From Terrimesophilobacter sp036833635 (GTDB taxonomy: Bacteria; Actinomycetota; Actinomycetes; Actinomycetales; Microbacteriaceae), in contig DAITPJ010000019.1 of NCBI GenBank assembly GCA_036833635.1, forward strand, positions 1-27,549: DNA of 27,549 nucleotides. The letters are read 5' to 3'. The translations under genes and the position numbers were made by a program. Shown in pieces: positions 14,749-23,143 of this stretch; the first letter of the stretch is position 1; every line of letters starts with the position of its first letter. The notes beneath the pieces were generated by a model. It was not told where the DNA came from and searched no databases. It saw nothing but the letters and a program-made list of their open reading frames with translations.

Positions 14749-16238
14749 CCGACCCCGCGGTGCGCCGGGATCAGTTTCACCATCCGTACGACGGTGGCGA
14801 GGTCCCGGCGCACCGGGCGCAGCAGGAGGGCGGCGAGGAGATACACGGCGAGTCCCACGACGACCGCGCCGCCCAGCTGGAACCACGGGCCGAGAGGTGC
14901 GAGCGGGGCGGAGGCGAGCGCGGCGACAGTCGCGGCGACCGTGACGAGACCGAGGATGCGCCCTGCGCCCGCGTAGAGCCGCCCGATCGGCAGCTCTGCC
15001 CTGCGTGAGAGCCACCACAGCGAGATGGGCCACGACAGGGCTGGCGCGATGGCGTATGCGATCGCGATGCCGATGACCCCCCACGCCGACCCCGCGAGGA
15101 TGCAGGCGATCTTGATCGCCGCGCTCACGAACGAGTAGCGGAACAGGTCGCCGGTGAGCCCGCGGGCGATGTAGACCCAGTACCCGACGAAAGCCAGGAT
15201 CTGGAAGATGCCGGCCATGGCGAACAGCCGCAGGATCGGCGCCGCGGCGAGCCACTGCGGGCCGAGGAAGATGGCCGTGATGGGTTCCGGGGCACTCGCG
15301 ACGAGGCCTAGACCCGTCACAAGGGTGTAGCCGAGAACGAGCTGCCCCTTGCAGACGAAGTCGCCGAAGCGGCGAACGTCGGCGGTGATCCTGGAGAGCA
15401 CGGGCAGCGCCACGGCCGTGAGCGGATTGCGCAGTTGGTTTAGCGGCGTCATGAGCAACTGGTACGCCCGTGTGTAGATGCCGAGCGGCGCGGCCCCGAA
15501 TCGCACCCCGATGACGACGGAATCGACGTTGTTGCTGAGGTAGCCGACGAGTTGGGCTCCCACGAGGTTGCCCCCGAAGCGCAGGAAGTCGCGCAGGGGG
15601 ACACCCCGCTTCGGAAGCCCGGGCAGCCAGCGGGCGCCGCCGACGAGCAGGAGCAGGAGCACGCCGGCCATCGTGAGCTGTTGGGCCACAAGGGCCCAGT
15701 ATCCCCATCCGAGCAGTCCGGCGGTGATGGCGGCCGTGAGCGCGACCGCCGGAGCCGCGACATCCGTGATCGCGAGCCTGGTGAACTTCAATCGGCGCGT
15801 GAGATCCGCGCGGTACTGGGTCGCGACCCCGTTGAACAGGAACGTCACGGCGAGGGCGCGCGAGATCGGAACGAGTTCGGGTTGGTGGTAGGCGAGGGCG
15901 AGGGGCCCGGCGCAGAGGAAGACCGTGAGCGCGAGGGCGGCCCCGATGCCCGTGTTGATCCAGAAGAGGTTGTCACGCTGCTCCACGGAGAGCTCGGGGG
16001 CCTGGATGGCGGCCGAGGAGAGGCCGAAGTCCCTCAGCACCTCCCCGACCCCGATGACGGCGACGACCATGGCGATGAGGCCGTAATCGTGCGGGGTGAG
16101 CAGGCGTGCAAGGACGACGACGGAGGCGACCTGGATGCCGATTCGGGCGACCTGCGCTCCCGTCGTGACGGCGGCACCCCGCGCCGCGCGCGCGCCGAGC
16201 GCAGGGTCCCGTGGTGCCTCGCCGGATGCGTCAGTCAT
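14745..16238 (-). CDS. Polysaccharide flippase, Wzx-like (MOP superfamily)
   Basis: This 497-residue protein has about 12-14 hydrophobic helices and would move lipid-linked repeat units across the membrane. The N-terminal segment ARIGIQVASVVVLARLLTPHDYGLIAM, followed by VLRDFGLSSAAIQ and later NNVDSVVIGVRFGAAPLGIYTRAYQL, is characteristic of WzxC/Polysacc_synt flippases. The ATG at 16238 overlaps the end of the FrhB-like gene by 8 bases, and it is the last gene of the GT4 - GT2 - pyruvyl transferase - FrhB - flippase operon. Its TAG stop lies in the same CTAG as the stop of the converging beta-helix gene. Confidence 0.9.
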   Translation of the reverse strand: MTDASGEAPRDPALGARAARGAAVTTGAQVARIGIQVASVVVLARLLTPHDYGLIAMVVAVIGVGEVLRDFGLSSAAIQAPELSVEQRDNLFWINTGIGAALALTVFLCAGPLALAYHQPELVPISRALAVTFLFNGVATQYRADLTRRLKFTRLAITDVAAPAVALTAAITAGLLGWGYWALVAQQLTMAGVLLLLLVGGARWLPGLPKRGVPLRDFLRFGGNLVGAQLVGYLSNNVDSVVIGVRFGAAPLGIYTRAYQLLMTPLNQLRNPLTAVALPVLSRITADVRRFGDFVCKGQLVLGYTLVTGLGLVASAPEPITAIFLGPQWLAAAPILRLFAMAGIFQILAFVGYWVYIARGLTGDLFRYSFVSAAIKIACILAGSAWGVIGIAIAYAIAPALSWPISLWWLSRRAELPIGRLYAGAGRILGLVTVAATVAALASAPLAPLGPWFQLGGAVVVGLAVYLLAALLLRPVRRDLATVVRMVKLIPAHRGVG

Positions 16239-17463
16239 CCGTGTTCCCGTGCGCGCGCCGCCGCCGGTAGGCGCCCCGTGCGACGCGCAGTGACTCCCTC
16301 GGCTGGGAGAAAGCGAGGCGCAGGAGCGAGAACCCGCGGTAGCGGGGGATGCGCCCGCCGGCAACCGCGGTTCCGAGCAGGCGCCCGGCGAGTGTCTCCC
16401 TCCTGTGCCGCTGAAGGGGCTGGACAGCGGCGAGTTCGTCGATGTCGATGGGCCGCACGGCGAGCACGCCCGCAGCGACGGCTCTCGTGACGACGTCGAG
16501 GCCACGCCGGGTTCGCGCGATGAGGGCGCTGACCCCAGGAGCGTCCGTGAAGTCGGGGTAGCCTCGCGCATCTGCCCGCCACAGGTCGGCCGCCGTGAGG
16601 TCTGCGCTCTCCCCGACCCCATCGGCGCACACCTTGCAACGCCACTGGACCGCGGGCCCGAGGCTCCTGCCCCACGACTCCTCGTAGCTCGCGCTCACCG
16701 TCGAGCCGTCCGTGCGGTGGGCGGTGAACCTCCCCGGCCACCCGTGCCCGCGATACCAGAGGTCTGCGAGGCGCTCGCCGGCGGGTACTCCGAGCTCGTC
16801 GACGAGGGCGTCGGTCGCGCGCTGGCTCGGCGTTCCAGCACAGAAGAACGAGAGCAGGAGCGGTTGGGCGCCCGTCTCGCCACTCGCAGCCCGGGTCATG
16901 ACCCGAATGGCGGAGACCTCGCACGGTTTGCCGATGAAGGCCGCAGCAGGGTCGAGCGCACCTGGGTCCGCCGCGTTGGAGGCCGGCCCGTAGCGGGACC
17001 CAGCCTGCGCAAGCGCCTGGCTGCGGCCGGTGACGCGGACGGTGGTGGTGCGTCGCGGGTCACCGTGGTCCGGACCGGAACCCACGACGAACGAGGCCTC
17101 CCCGGTCGAGGCCAGCCAGGCGGCGAGCGCGGTCAGGGTTCCGCCGCTGCTGCCGGCGAACCGGATCTCCGGATCGGTCGCCCAGGCCTCGAAGGCCTGG
17201 AGGAACGGGCCCATCGTCGGATGCCGTCGGGCTCCTTCCGGGACCTGGGCGGCCACCTGGACTCCCGGGCAGAGGGCGCGGAAGCGTGCCACGGCATCCG
17301 GAGCCGCTGTGCCGGCAGCAGCCCTGACGGGGCGGTTGAAGCCATCCGGGGCCAGTCGCATCCGGAGTCCTGGGTCCAGGAGCGTGCACGCTCCGCAGCC
17401 GGAGCAGTTGCCGGAGTCGACCACGCGGTCGATGGCGGTGTCGAGGTCTGGCACCGGCCTCAC
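16231..17463 (-). CDS. Coenzyme F420 hydrogenase/dehydrogenase beta subunit-like protein (FrhB family)
   Basis: This 410-residue soluble protein carries a single ferredoxin-like [4Fe-4S] motif near its N-terminus (Cys20, Cys23, Cys26 in NCSGCGACTLLDPG, then CP at 65-66). FrhB-type segments follow: FIGKPCEVSAIRVM, LLLSFFCAGTPSQRATDAL and WRCKVCADGVGESADLTAADLW. The family binds flavin and Fe-S clusters and moves electrons to or from F420 or similar carriers. FrhB homologues recur next to polysaccharide pyruvyl transferases in exopolysaccharide clusters, where their role is unknown. Here the GTG start at 17463 overlaps the stop of the pyruvyl transferase gene (GTGA), so the two are probably translationally coupled. 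A redox step on the glycan or its precursor is a guess. Confidence 0.88.
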   Translation of the reverse strand: MRPVPDLDTAIDRVVDSGNCSGCGACTLLDPGLRMRLAPDGFNRPVRAAAGTAAPDAVARFRALCPGVQVAAQVPEGARRHPTMGPFLQAFEAWATDPEIRFAGSSGGTLTALAAWLASTGEASFVVGSGPDHGDPRRTTTVRVTGRSQALAQAGSRYGPASNAADPGALDPAAAFIGKPCEVSAIRVMTRAASGETGAQPLLLSFFCAGTPSQRATDALVDELGVPAGERLADLWYRGHGWPGRFTAHRTDGSTVSASYEESWGRSLGPAVQWRCKVCADGVGESADLTAADLWRADARGYPDFTDAPGVSALIARTRRGLDVVTRAVAAGVLAVRPIDIDELAAVQPLQRHRRETLAGRLLGTAVAGGRIPRYRGFSLLRLAFSQPRESLRVARGAYRRRRAHGNTDD

Positions 17464-18530
17464 GGCACGCCTCGCAGCGCAGCCTCCGCTCGCTCGAGCG
17501 AGTGCCTCCCGCGCGCAGCGACGTCGACCGCCTCGTGGTGGAGGTCCTGGGACGCGTGCTCGAGGACGCGCTCGACCGCGTGCTCGGAACCGAGGTCCAC
17601 CGTCCGGTCCCACCCGAGGTCGCGAAGAAGCGGCTCGAACTTGCGCGAGTACGCAAGGGGGATCGCGGGTGTGCCGACCGAGAGCGCGTTGAGGCACGCA
17701 TGCATCCTCGAGGCGATGACAATGTCGGCGGAGGCCACGATCGAGCGAACGTCGTCGAGCCCTGCCGGGACGATGAGCTCGGCGTCCGGCGCCGTCATCC
17801 TGGCGAACTCGGTCAGGGCGGGGACGTCGTTGTCGGCCACGGGGGAGTCCAGCACGTGGGCGAGCAGCGAGACGCGTCGCCCTGCGGCGACGAGGCGCTG
17901 GTAGAGCTCGGTCACGATGCCCCGGTAGTGCGCGGAGTCGACGTGCGGGTTCTGGCGCCAGAGAAGGCCGGAGATGCCGAGAAGGATGTCGCGGGTTCGC
18001 GGCGCGACAACGGGGGGCAGCGCGAAGACGACGTCGGTCGTCACGACCCCGGCGGGGAATCCGAGCCGCGTGCAGCGCTGGGCGCTCTCCCTGTCGCGCA
18101 CCATCGTGAGAGCGGAACGGCGCAGAGCGCGTCGTGCGAGCATCCGGCCGCGCCGCGTGGAGAACGGGCCGATCGTCTGTGGGCCGAGCACGACGGGCAC
18201 CCCTGCCTGGCTCGCGAACTCTCCGACGGCGCTCATGACGGCGAGGCGACGAAGGCCGTAGGCGTCGGTGAAGCTGTCGCCCGACCGCGTGTCGATGACA
18301 AGGTCGTGGGTGCCGAGCCAGCGCTGCATGCCGAGGGTGCCCGTGAGGCGTTCCTTGACGAGCGAGCTGAGGCGCCCGGAGGGAACCTCCCTCGCACGAT
18401 GCCCATAGTTCTGGAAGGTGATCTCGGCCTCCGGCCAGACCCTGCGCACGAGCGAGGCGGTTCCGCTGCCGAGCGCGCGCACGCCCAGGTTCGGTGACAC
18501 CTCGTCAGCCCACAGAATCAGGATGCGCAT
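17460..18530 (-). CDS. Polysaccharide pyruvyl transferase family protein
   Basis: This 356-residue protein belongs to the PS_pyruv_trans family (CsaB/WcaK-like), which usually moves pyruvate from phosphoenolpyruvate onto sugars as a ketal. Family landmarks include the start MRILILWADEVSPNLGVRAL, the central VVLGPQTIGPF and the C-terminal SRMHACLNALSVGTPAIPLAYSRKFEPLL. Some members are distant glycosyltransferase-like proteins without proven pyruvylation, so the chemistry is likely rather than certain. ATG 18530 follows a GGGAGC site at 5 bases. The gene lies 54 bases downstream of the GT2 gene and its stop overlaps the FrhB-like gene. If active, it would add acidic pyruvyl groups to the glycan. 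Confidence 0.87.
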   Translation of the reverse strand: MRILILWADEVSPNLGVRALGSGTASLVRRVWPEAEITFQNYGHRAREVPSGRLSSLVKERLTGTLGMQRWLGTHDLVIDTRSGDSFTDAYGLRRLAVMSAVGEFASQAGVPVVLGPQTIGPFSTRRGRMLARRALRRSALTMVRDRESAQRCTRLGFPAGVVTTDVVFALPPVVAPRTRDILLGISGLLWRQNPHVDSAHYRGIVTELYQRLVAAGRRVSLLAHVLDSPVADNDVPALTEFARMTAPDAELIVPAGLDDVRSIVASADIVIASRMHACLNALSVGTPAIPLAYSRKFEPLLRDLGWDRTVDLGSEHAVERVLEHASQDLHHEAVDVAARGRHSLERAEAALRGVP

Positions 18531-18584
18531 GTCGCTCCCGGTGAATCCAGGTGGAGAACCGCTCGGGCACACGATACTCCCCGA

Positions 18585-19529
18585 CTATTCGTCGCGCGCG
18601 TACTCGCGGTAGACGAATCCGAGGGCCCCGGAGACCATTCCGGCTCCGCGGTACGCGGTGCGCAGCCCGCGGGCACGATGTCGGATGCTCCCGCCCAGGA
18701 TTCCGAACACGAAGCGGCCGGTTCCGCCGAGAACCCGGATGACTCCCCGCCCGGTGCCGCGGAGGCGGGAGACCATGCGCCCGCCCCGCCCGGCGGCCAG
18801 GTGAACATCGATGACGCTCGCCGTGTTGCCGTGGCTCAACGCCCTGCGCAACACCCACGCGCGGGTCGCCCGTTCCGCCGGCACCCGGTCGGTCGCGACG
18901 GACTCCTCGCACCAGACGATGCGGCCGCCGGCCGCGACGAGCTGCCGGGAGAAGAGAGTGTCCTCGCCGCCGGCCAGTCCGAAGTCGTCGTGGAACCGCA
19001 CTCCGAGCTCCCGCACCTGCTGCAGGTCGATGAGCAGGTTCCCGGCGGCCGCGACCTCGATCGGCGTCCCCGTGGTCATGCTCCGCCGCGTGAAGAAGGA
19101 TCCGGCGGCGACCCACGGGTCGAGCGCCCCGTCGAACTCGGAGACGACCCTTCCCATGACCGCGGTCGCACCCGTCTCGCGCCAGGTACGCACGAGCGCC
19201 GTGAGCCAGCCCGGCCTCGGCCGTTCGTCGTCGTCGAGGTAGACGAGCACGTCCCGGTCAGAGTTCTCGTCGAGCGCGCGGTTCCGCCCTGCGGAGATCC
19301 CTGGGACGGGTTCGGCGACGTAGCGGACCAGACCGGATGCGAGCGAGTCGACGACGGGCTTCGCGGTGAGCGCGGGATCGTTGTCGATGACAAGGACATC
19401 GACGTCTGCAGCAGCGTCCGGGTCCCCGTTGAGTTCCCTGGCCTGCTCCAGGATGAGCGGAAGCGCTGCGGCGAGGTCGCCCGGCCGCCGGTAGGCCAGG
19501 ACGGCGATCGCGACGCGAAGCGGCGGCAT
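18585..19529 (-). CDS. Glycosyltransferase family 2
   Basis: This 314-residue protein has a GT-A fold. The N-terminus PLRVAIAVLAYRRPGDL, the metal-binding acidic motif LDDD (98-101), the ISAGRNRAL segment and the catalytic-loop ED (189-190, in GLAGGEDTLFSRQL) are typical of inverting GT2 enzymes that use nucleotide sugars at the cytoplasmic membrane face. The C-terminal third (about 230-300) is basic and moderately hydrophobic and probably contacts the membrane. ATG 19529 lies 4 bases after the previous stop, preceded by GGGGAGC. Donor and acceptor sugars cannot be read from the sequence. Confidence 0.88.
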   Translation of the reverse strand: MPPLRVAIAVLAYRRPGDLAAALPLILEQARELNGDPDAAADVDVLVIDNDPALTAKPVVDSLASGLVRYVAEPVPGISAGRNRALDENSDRDVLVYLDDDERPRPGWLTALVRTWRETGATAVMGRVVSEFDGALDPWVAAGSFFTRRSMTTGTPIEVAAAGNLLIDLQQVRELGVRFHDDFGLAGGEDTLFSRQLVAAGGRIVWCEESVATDRVPAERATRAWVLRRALSHGNTASVIDVHLAAGRGGRMVSRLRGTGRGVIRVLGGTGRFVFGILGGSIRHRARGLRTAYRGAGMVSGALGFVYREYARDE

Positions 19530-19533
19530 CCGG

Positions 19534-20559
19534 TCAGCTCCCCGGTGCACGCCGCAGTGCGATCGCCGCACGATAGGCCTGAAGGTGCCGGGCGGCAGCC
19601 GACTCCCAGCCGCGCGCGCTGAGGTCGGGGCGAGCCGACCTCGTGCTCGCCCTGAGCTGCGCAATGGCGTCGACGATCGCCGTCGCCGTGAGGTCGCCGG
19701 GATAGCGGAAGACCCAGCCCGGCCCCACCTCCTCGGCGAGCAGGCGGTTGACGAGATTGTCGGGCACGAGGACCGGCCGATCCAGCGAGAGCGCCGTGAT
19801 CGTGCCGGAGGAGTTGTGCATGAACCGGTACGGCATGACCACGAGCTCCGATGAGGTGGCGAGCTCGACGAGCGCAGCATCCGGCAGGAACCCCAACTCG
19901 ACCCGGATGCGGTCGTCGCCTCGCGCGAGCTGCTCGATCCTGCGCGCGAGCTCATCGCTCGACGGGCGCCCGCCGATGCGGAGGGTGAGGCCCTCGGCGA
20001 GCTCCCGCGTCCCGCGGAAAGCCGTCACGAGGCTCTCGACGCCCTTGTAACCCCTGACCATGCCGAAGTAGCCGAGTCGACCGGGCACGGGTTCGTTGGG
20101 GACCTGGGAGGCGTACCAGTCCCGGTAGTGCCCGAGCGGTATCGTCGCGCTCGCTGAGCCGGCGGGCACCGGCGTCGTCGGATTGAGCACGATGCGCAGC
20201 GATGTGACCCGGTCGAGCCAGTGAAGCAGGAGGACCTCCCGGCGGGAGATACCCCGGGGGAGTTCGATATTGTGCACCGTGCGCACGATGGGTGTCCGGG
20301 TCATTGCGAGCCGACCGAGGAACAGGACGAAGAGTGCCTGCCTGACGAGCTTCTTGAGGGGGCCATTCCCGCTCACGAGAATCTCCGGCCAGTGGGCGTG
20401 GAAGACGTCGTACCGGCCGAGTATGGCCGTGCGCCAGCGGAAGTTCAGGCACGTCATGCCTGGCTGTCGGCGCAGGCTGCGCTCGAGCATGACGTTGTAC
20501 GGGTTCGAGGTCGACCGGGGTACCGGAAACGACAGCAGAACCGTGAGGTTGTCGCTCAC
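19534..20559 (-). CDS. Glycosyltransferase, GT4-like GT-B fold
   Basis: This 341-residue enzyme is the first gene of the leftward glycan operon. The N-terminal half holds the HAHWPE segment (54-59) and TVHNIELPRG, seen in retaining GT-B glycosyltransferases of exopolysaccharide clusters. The C-terminal half has the family turn LGYFGMVRGYKGVESLV and VVMPYRFMHNSSGTITALSLDRPVLVPD, where the nucleotide-sugar donor binds. I chose GTG 20559 rather than the adjacent GTG 20562 because it is better spaced from the AGGGGG site. The specificity is unknown. Confidence 0.85.
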   Translation of the reverse strand: MSDNLTVLLSFPVPRSTSNPYNVMLERSLRRQPGMTCLNFRWRTAILGRYDVFHAHWPEILVSGNGPLKKLVRQALFVLFLGRLAMTRTPIVRTVHNIELPRGISRREVLLLHWLDRVTSLRIVLNPTTPVPAGSASATIPLGHYRDWYASQVPNEPVPGRLGYFGMVRGYKGVESLVTAFRGTRELAEGLTLRIGGRPSSDELARRIEQLARGDDRIRVELGFLPDAALVELATSSELVVMPYRFMHNSSGTITALSLDRPVLVPDNLVNRLLAEEVGPGWVFRYPGDLTATAIVDAIAQLRASTRSARPDLSARGWESAAARHLQAYRAAIALRRAPGS

Positions 20560-20678
20560 CACGCCCCCTCGATCGGCGCGTTTCGAAGCCACTCGAGCGC
20601 ATCTGATGGATCGTCCGGACTACGGGAATACACTAAACCACGACAGGGATCGCGACACGTTCTCTCGGCAGGAGTCCC
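20560..20678. promoter_or_regulatory. Divergent intergenic promoter region of the glycan operons
   Basis: These 119 bases separate the leftward GT4 operon from the rightward GT2 operon and must carry promoters for both. A TACACT hexamer (20629-20634) is a plausible rightward -10 element, about 45 bases before the GT2 start, but I find no good -35 partner. No convincing leftward hexamers are seen. Confidence 0.35.
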
Positions 20679-21662
20679 ATGGCCGACATCCTCGACAGGC
20701 TCGCGGTGATCGTCGTGAACTTCGGGTCCTCGAGCCTCCTGCGCGCCAATCTCCTGCCGCTCGCGCGTGAACTGCCGGATGCCAGGGTCGTCGTCGTCGA
20801 CAACCGGACGAGCGACGACGAGCGCTCCACCGTCCTCACGCTCGCCGCCGAGGAGGACTGGGAGGCCGTCACGCCGCCGACCAACACCGGGTTCGGCGCG
20901 GGAATGAACCTCGGCGTCGCCCGCGCGCGCGACATCGGGTGCACCGTGTTCCTGCTCGTCAACCCGGACCTGTCGATCTCGGCCCTGAGCGTCGCGATTC
21001 TCCTGGAGGCGGTGCGCGCCGACCCGCTCTCCGTCGTGTCCCCCGAGGTAACGAGGCCGGACGGCACGCCGTGGTTCAGCGGCGCGGACCTCTACCTCGA
21101 TGACGGCAGAATCCGCTCGCGGCGGCGCAGGGACGAGTTCGCGGGTGCTCGTCGCGAACCGTGGTTGAGCGGCGCGTGCCTCATGATGACGGCAGGCCTG
21201 TGGGATCGAGTGGAAGGGTTCCGGGACGAGTACTTCCTCTACTGGGAAGACGTCGACCTCTCGCATCGCGTTCGGCTCGCGGGCGGATCGCTCTCGGTCT
21301 GCCCCGGATCGACGGCTGTGCACGCCGAGGGCGGGACGCAGGCGGTCGGCGCCGTCACCGCAGGGACCAGCAGGTCCGCGCTCTACTACTACTACAACAT
21401 CCGCAACCGCCTGCTGTTCGCGTGCCGGAATCTCGCGATCGCTGACATCCTCGCGTGGCGGCGCGCGACCGTCCGGGTCTCCTGGGAGATCCTCCTGCAG
21501 GGTGGCCGGCGCCAGCTCGTGCTGGTCTGGCCGCTGCTCGCCGCCGTGCGCGGGGCGCTGGCGGGCCTCGACATCGTCCGTCGTGAGCTTCGCCGCCGCG
21601 CGAGAACCGCTCGCGAAGCAGAGTCGAAATTCTCTCTAGGCGACCACGGGGACGCGGCTTAG
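20679..21662 (+). CDS. Glycosyltransferase family 2, rhamnosyltransferase-like
   Basis: This 327-residue GT2 enzyme starts at ATG 20679 behind a GGCAGGAGT site. Motifs resemble those of WbbL/RfbN-type rhamnosyltransferases: VIVVNFGSSSLL at the N-terminus, NTGFGAGMNLG (69-79), the nucleotide-binding VNPDLSI (94-100) and the acceptor-side YFLYWEDVDLSHRVRLAGG. The C-terminus contains hydrophobic and basic segments that would attach it to the inner face of the membrane. It is the first gene of a rightward operon, followed after 57 bases by the CDP-alcohol phosphotransferase. Rhamnose as donor sugar is suggested by family resemblance only. Confidence 0.87.
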   Translation: MADILDRLAVIVVNFGSSSLLRANLLPLARELPDARVVVVDNRTSDDERSTVLTLAAEEDWEAVTPPTNTGFGAGMNLGVARARDIGCTVFLLVNPDLSISALSVAILLEAVRADPLSVVSPEVTRPDGTPWFSGADLYLDDGRIRSRRRRDEFAGARREPWLSGACLMMTAGLWDRVEGFRDEYFLYWEDVDLSHRVRLAGGSLSVCPGSTAVHAEGGTQAVGAVTAGTSRSALYYYYNIRNRLLFACRNLAIADILAWRRATVRVSWEILLQGGRRQLVLVWPLLAAVRGALAGLDIVRRELRRRARTAREAESKFSLGDHGDAA

Positions 21663-21706
21663 AATGTCATCCTGCACCACCTGATCCGAAACTCGACCGC
21701 CCGAGT

Positions 21707-21712
21707 GGAGGG
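21707..21712 (+). promoter_or_regulatory. Ribosome-binding site defining a TTG start
   Basis: GGAGGG lies 7 bases before TTG 21720. An in-frame GTG at 21705 overlaps this site and so is unlikely to be the start, which settles TTG as the initiation codon of the CDP-alcohol phosphotransferase. Confidence 0.65.
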
Positions 21713-21719
21713 AAGCACG

Positions 21720-22505
21720 TTGTCAGAACTCGGCGTTTCCTCCACGTCGTCCCCGCAAAACCGTGGCCGTTATGCGACCGTCGTCGGCCTCCTCGCCGCC
21801 GCGCAGAAACCGGCAGCGCGCAGCGCTCCCGCCTACTCGCGCTACGTCAACCGGCGACTCGGGCGCTACCTGGCCGCACTGGCGCACCTCGCCGGGCTCG
21901 GCGCGAACGCCGTGACCGCTGTCAGCGCAGTGTGGACCTTCGCCGGCATCGCCCTGCTCGTCGTGTTCCCGCCGTCGTGGTGGCTGGGCGTAACCGTCGC
22001 GGCGTGCCTCCTCCTCGGGTACGCGTTCGACTCCGCAGACGGGCAGCTCTCGCGACTGCAGGGCACGAGCAGCCCGGCGGGGGAATGGCTCGATCACATG
22101 GTGGATGCCGTCAAGATGTCAACGATGCCCCTCGCGCTCGCCGTCGGGTTCTACCGGTTCGACGTCGGCCCCAGGGCGTGGCTCCTGGTTCCGCTGGCCT
22201 CCGCGGTCGTGTCGTCGGTGCTCTTCTTCGGCATGATCCTGACCGAGCAGTTGCGGAGAGCCAATGGATCGCCGTCGCTCGCCGCCGCAGATCCAGGCAG
22301 GTCATGGGTGCGCGCGGTGCTCGTCGTCCCGATGGACTATGGGGTGCTGTGCCTGTCGTTCGTCCTTCTGGGCGCACCGGCCGTGTTCATGGTGGTGTAC
22401 AGCGTCATCTTCGCCGCGACAGCGCTCTTCCTGCTTCTCGCGGCCGTCAAGTGGTTCCGGGAACTGGCCGGCTGGCCACGGCATCCGGGAGCGGAGAAGG
22501 GATGA
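21720..22505 (+). CDS. CDP-alcohol phosphatidyltransferase family membrane protein
   Basis: This 261-residue integral membrane enzyme has about five or six helices. The family transfers a phospho-alcohol between a CDP-linked donor and an acceptor alcohol. The signature D-x2-D-G-x2-A-R-x8-G-x3-D-x3-D is present as D94, D97-G98, S101-R102, G111, D115, D119. All four metal-binding aspartates are kept, but the usual alanine is serine (DGQLSR). Its place inside a glycan operon, between a GT2 gene and a membrane-anchored protein, argues for a role in decorating or anchoring the glycan rather than bulk phospholipid synthesis. That is inference. The TTG start at 21720 is set by the GGAGGG site. The stop overlaps the next start (ATGA). 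Confidence 0.85.
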   Translation: MSELGVSSTSSPQNRGRYATVVGLLAAAQKPAARSAPAYSRYVNRRLGRYLAALAHLAGLGANAVTAVSAVWTFAGIALLVVFPPSWWLGVTVAACLLLGYAFDSADGQLSRLQGTSSPAGEWLDHMVDAVKMSTMPLALAVGFYRFDVGPRAWLLVPLASAVVSSVLFFGMILTEQLRRANGSPSLAAADPGRSWVRAVLVVPMDYGVLCLSFVLLGAPAVFMVVYSVIFAATALFLLLAAVKWFRELAGWPRHPGAEKG

Positions 22506-23137
22506 ACGACATGTCGTCCGGTTCGGAATCTTCGGGAACGCGGCGTTGGCGGGTCTCTGCCTGGATCATCGCGGGGATCGTCGTCCTGCTTGTCGTTGGG
22601 GCGGCGATCGCAGCAGCCCTCGGCGGTAGCCAGGGTGGAACGGTGAGGGGCCCGTCCCGCACACCGACCTCGACGGAGGGGGCGTCGACGCCGCCCTCCT
22701 CACCTCCGGAGGCTTCGCCCGGCCCGACGATCGATCCCGACTTCGGCCGGCCGGTCGCGGATACCGTCCCGCGCGATCAGCCCGCCGATTTCGGCGACCG
22801 GGTCACGGCTCGGATCGCGGCGATCACCTCCGTCACGGCGACGGGATCCCAGCCGGGTGAAGTGAGCGGACCCGCGGTGCAGGTCGACGTGGAGATCACC
22901 AACGGCACCTCGGCGGAGCTCTCCCTGGGGACCGTCACGGTGAACGCGTACTACGGTGCCGACCTGACGCCGGCTGCACCGTACTCGCAGCCCCGTTCGG
23001 CCGCCTTCCCCGCGACCCTGGGACCGGGAGCGACCGCGACGGCTCGCTACGTGTTCAGTGTGCCGACGGATGCCCAGGACAGCGTCGTCATCACCGTGGA
23101 CAAGAGCGCGGGCGACCCCATCGTCGTCTTCGAGTGA
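22502..23137 (+). CDS. Membrane-anchored extracellular protein of unknown function
   Basis: This 211-residue protein has a short basic cytoplasmic start, one membrane helix (about 19-41) and a Pro/Ser/Thr-rich spacer (about 45-80). An extracellular domain of about 130 residues follows, rich in predicted beta strands (VQVDVEITNGTSAELSLGTVTVNAYYG, TATARYVFSVP). The strand pattern recalls DUF4352-like or other immunoglobulin-like extracytoplasmic domains, but I cannot assign a family. ATG 22502 follows GGAGAAGGG and overlaps the stop of the phosphotransferase gene, so it may be a partner of that enzyme. It converges with the chain-length regulator gene, 6 bases between stops. Confidence 0.75.
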   Translation: MNDMSSGSESSGTRRWRVSAWIIAGIVVLLVVGAAIAAALGGSQGGTVRGPSRTPTSTEGASTPPSSPPEASPGPTIDPDFGRPVADTVPRDQPADFGDRVTARIAAITSVTATGSQPGEVSGPAVQVDVEITNGTSAELSLGTVTVNAYYGADLTPAAPYSQPRSAAFPATLGPGATATARYVFSVPTDAQDSVVITVDKSAGDPIVVFE

Positions 23138-23143
23138 GCCGAG

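Noticed and set aside
14128..15708. A 526-codon minus-strand frame spanning the end of the beta-helix gene and part of the flippase gene
   Set aside because: It covers two genes supported by family motifs in other frames, and its Arg/His-rich product has no recognisable domain.
21932..22501. A long plus-strand extension upstream of the membrane-anchored protein gene
   Set aside because: It overlaps the CDP-alcohol phosphotransferase gene in another frame and is Arg-rich without motifs. ATG 22502 with its ribosome-binding site and ATGA overlap is the natural start.
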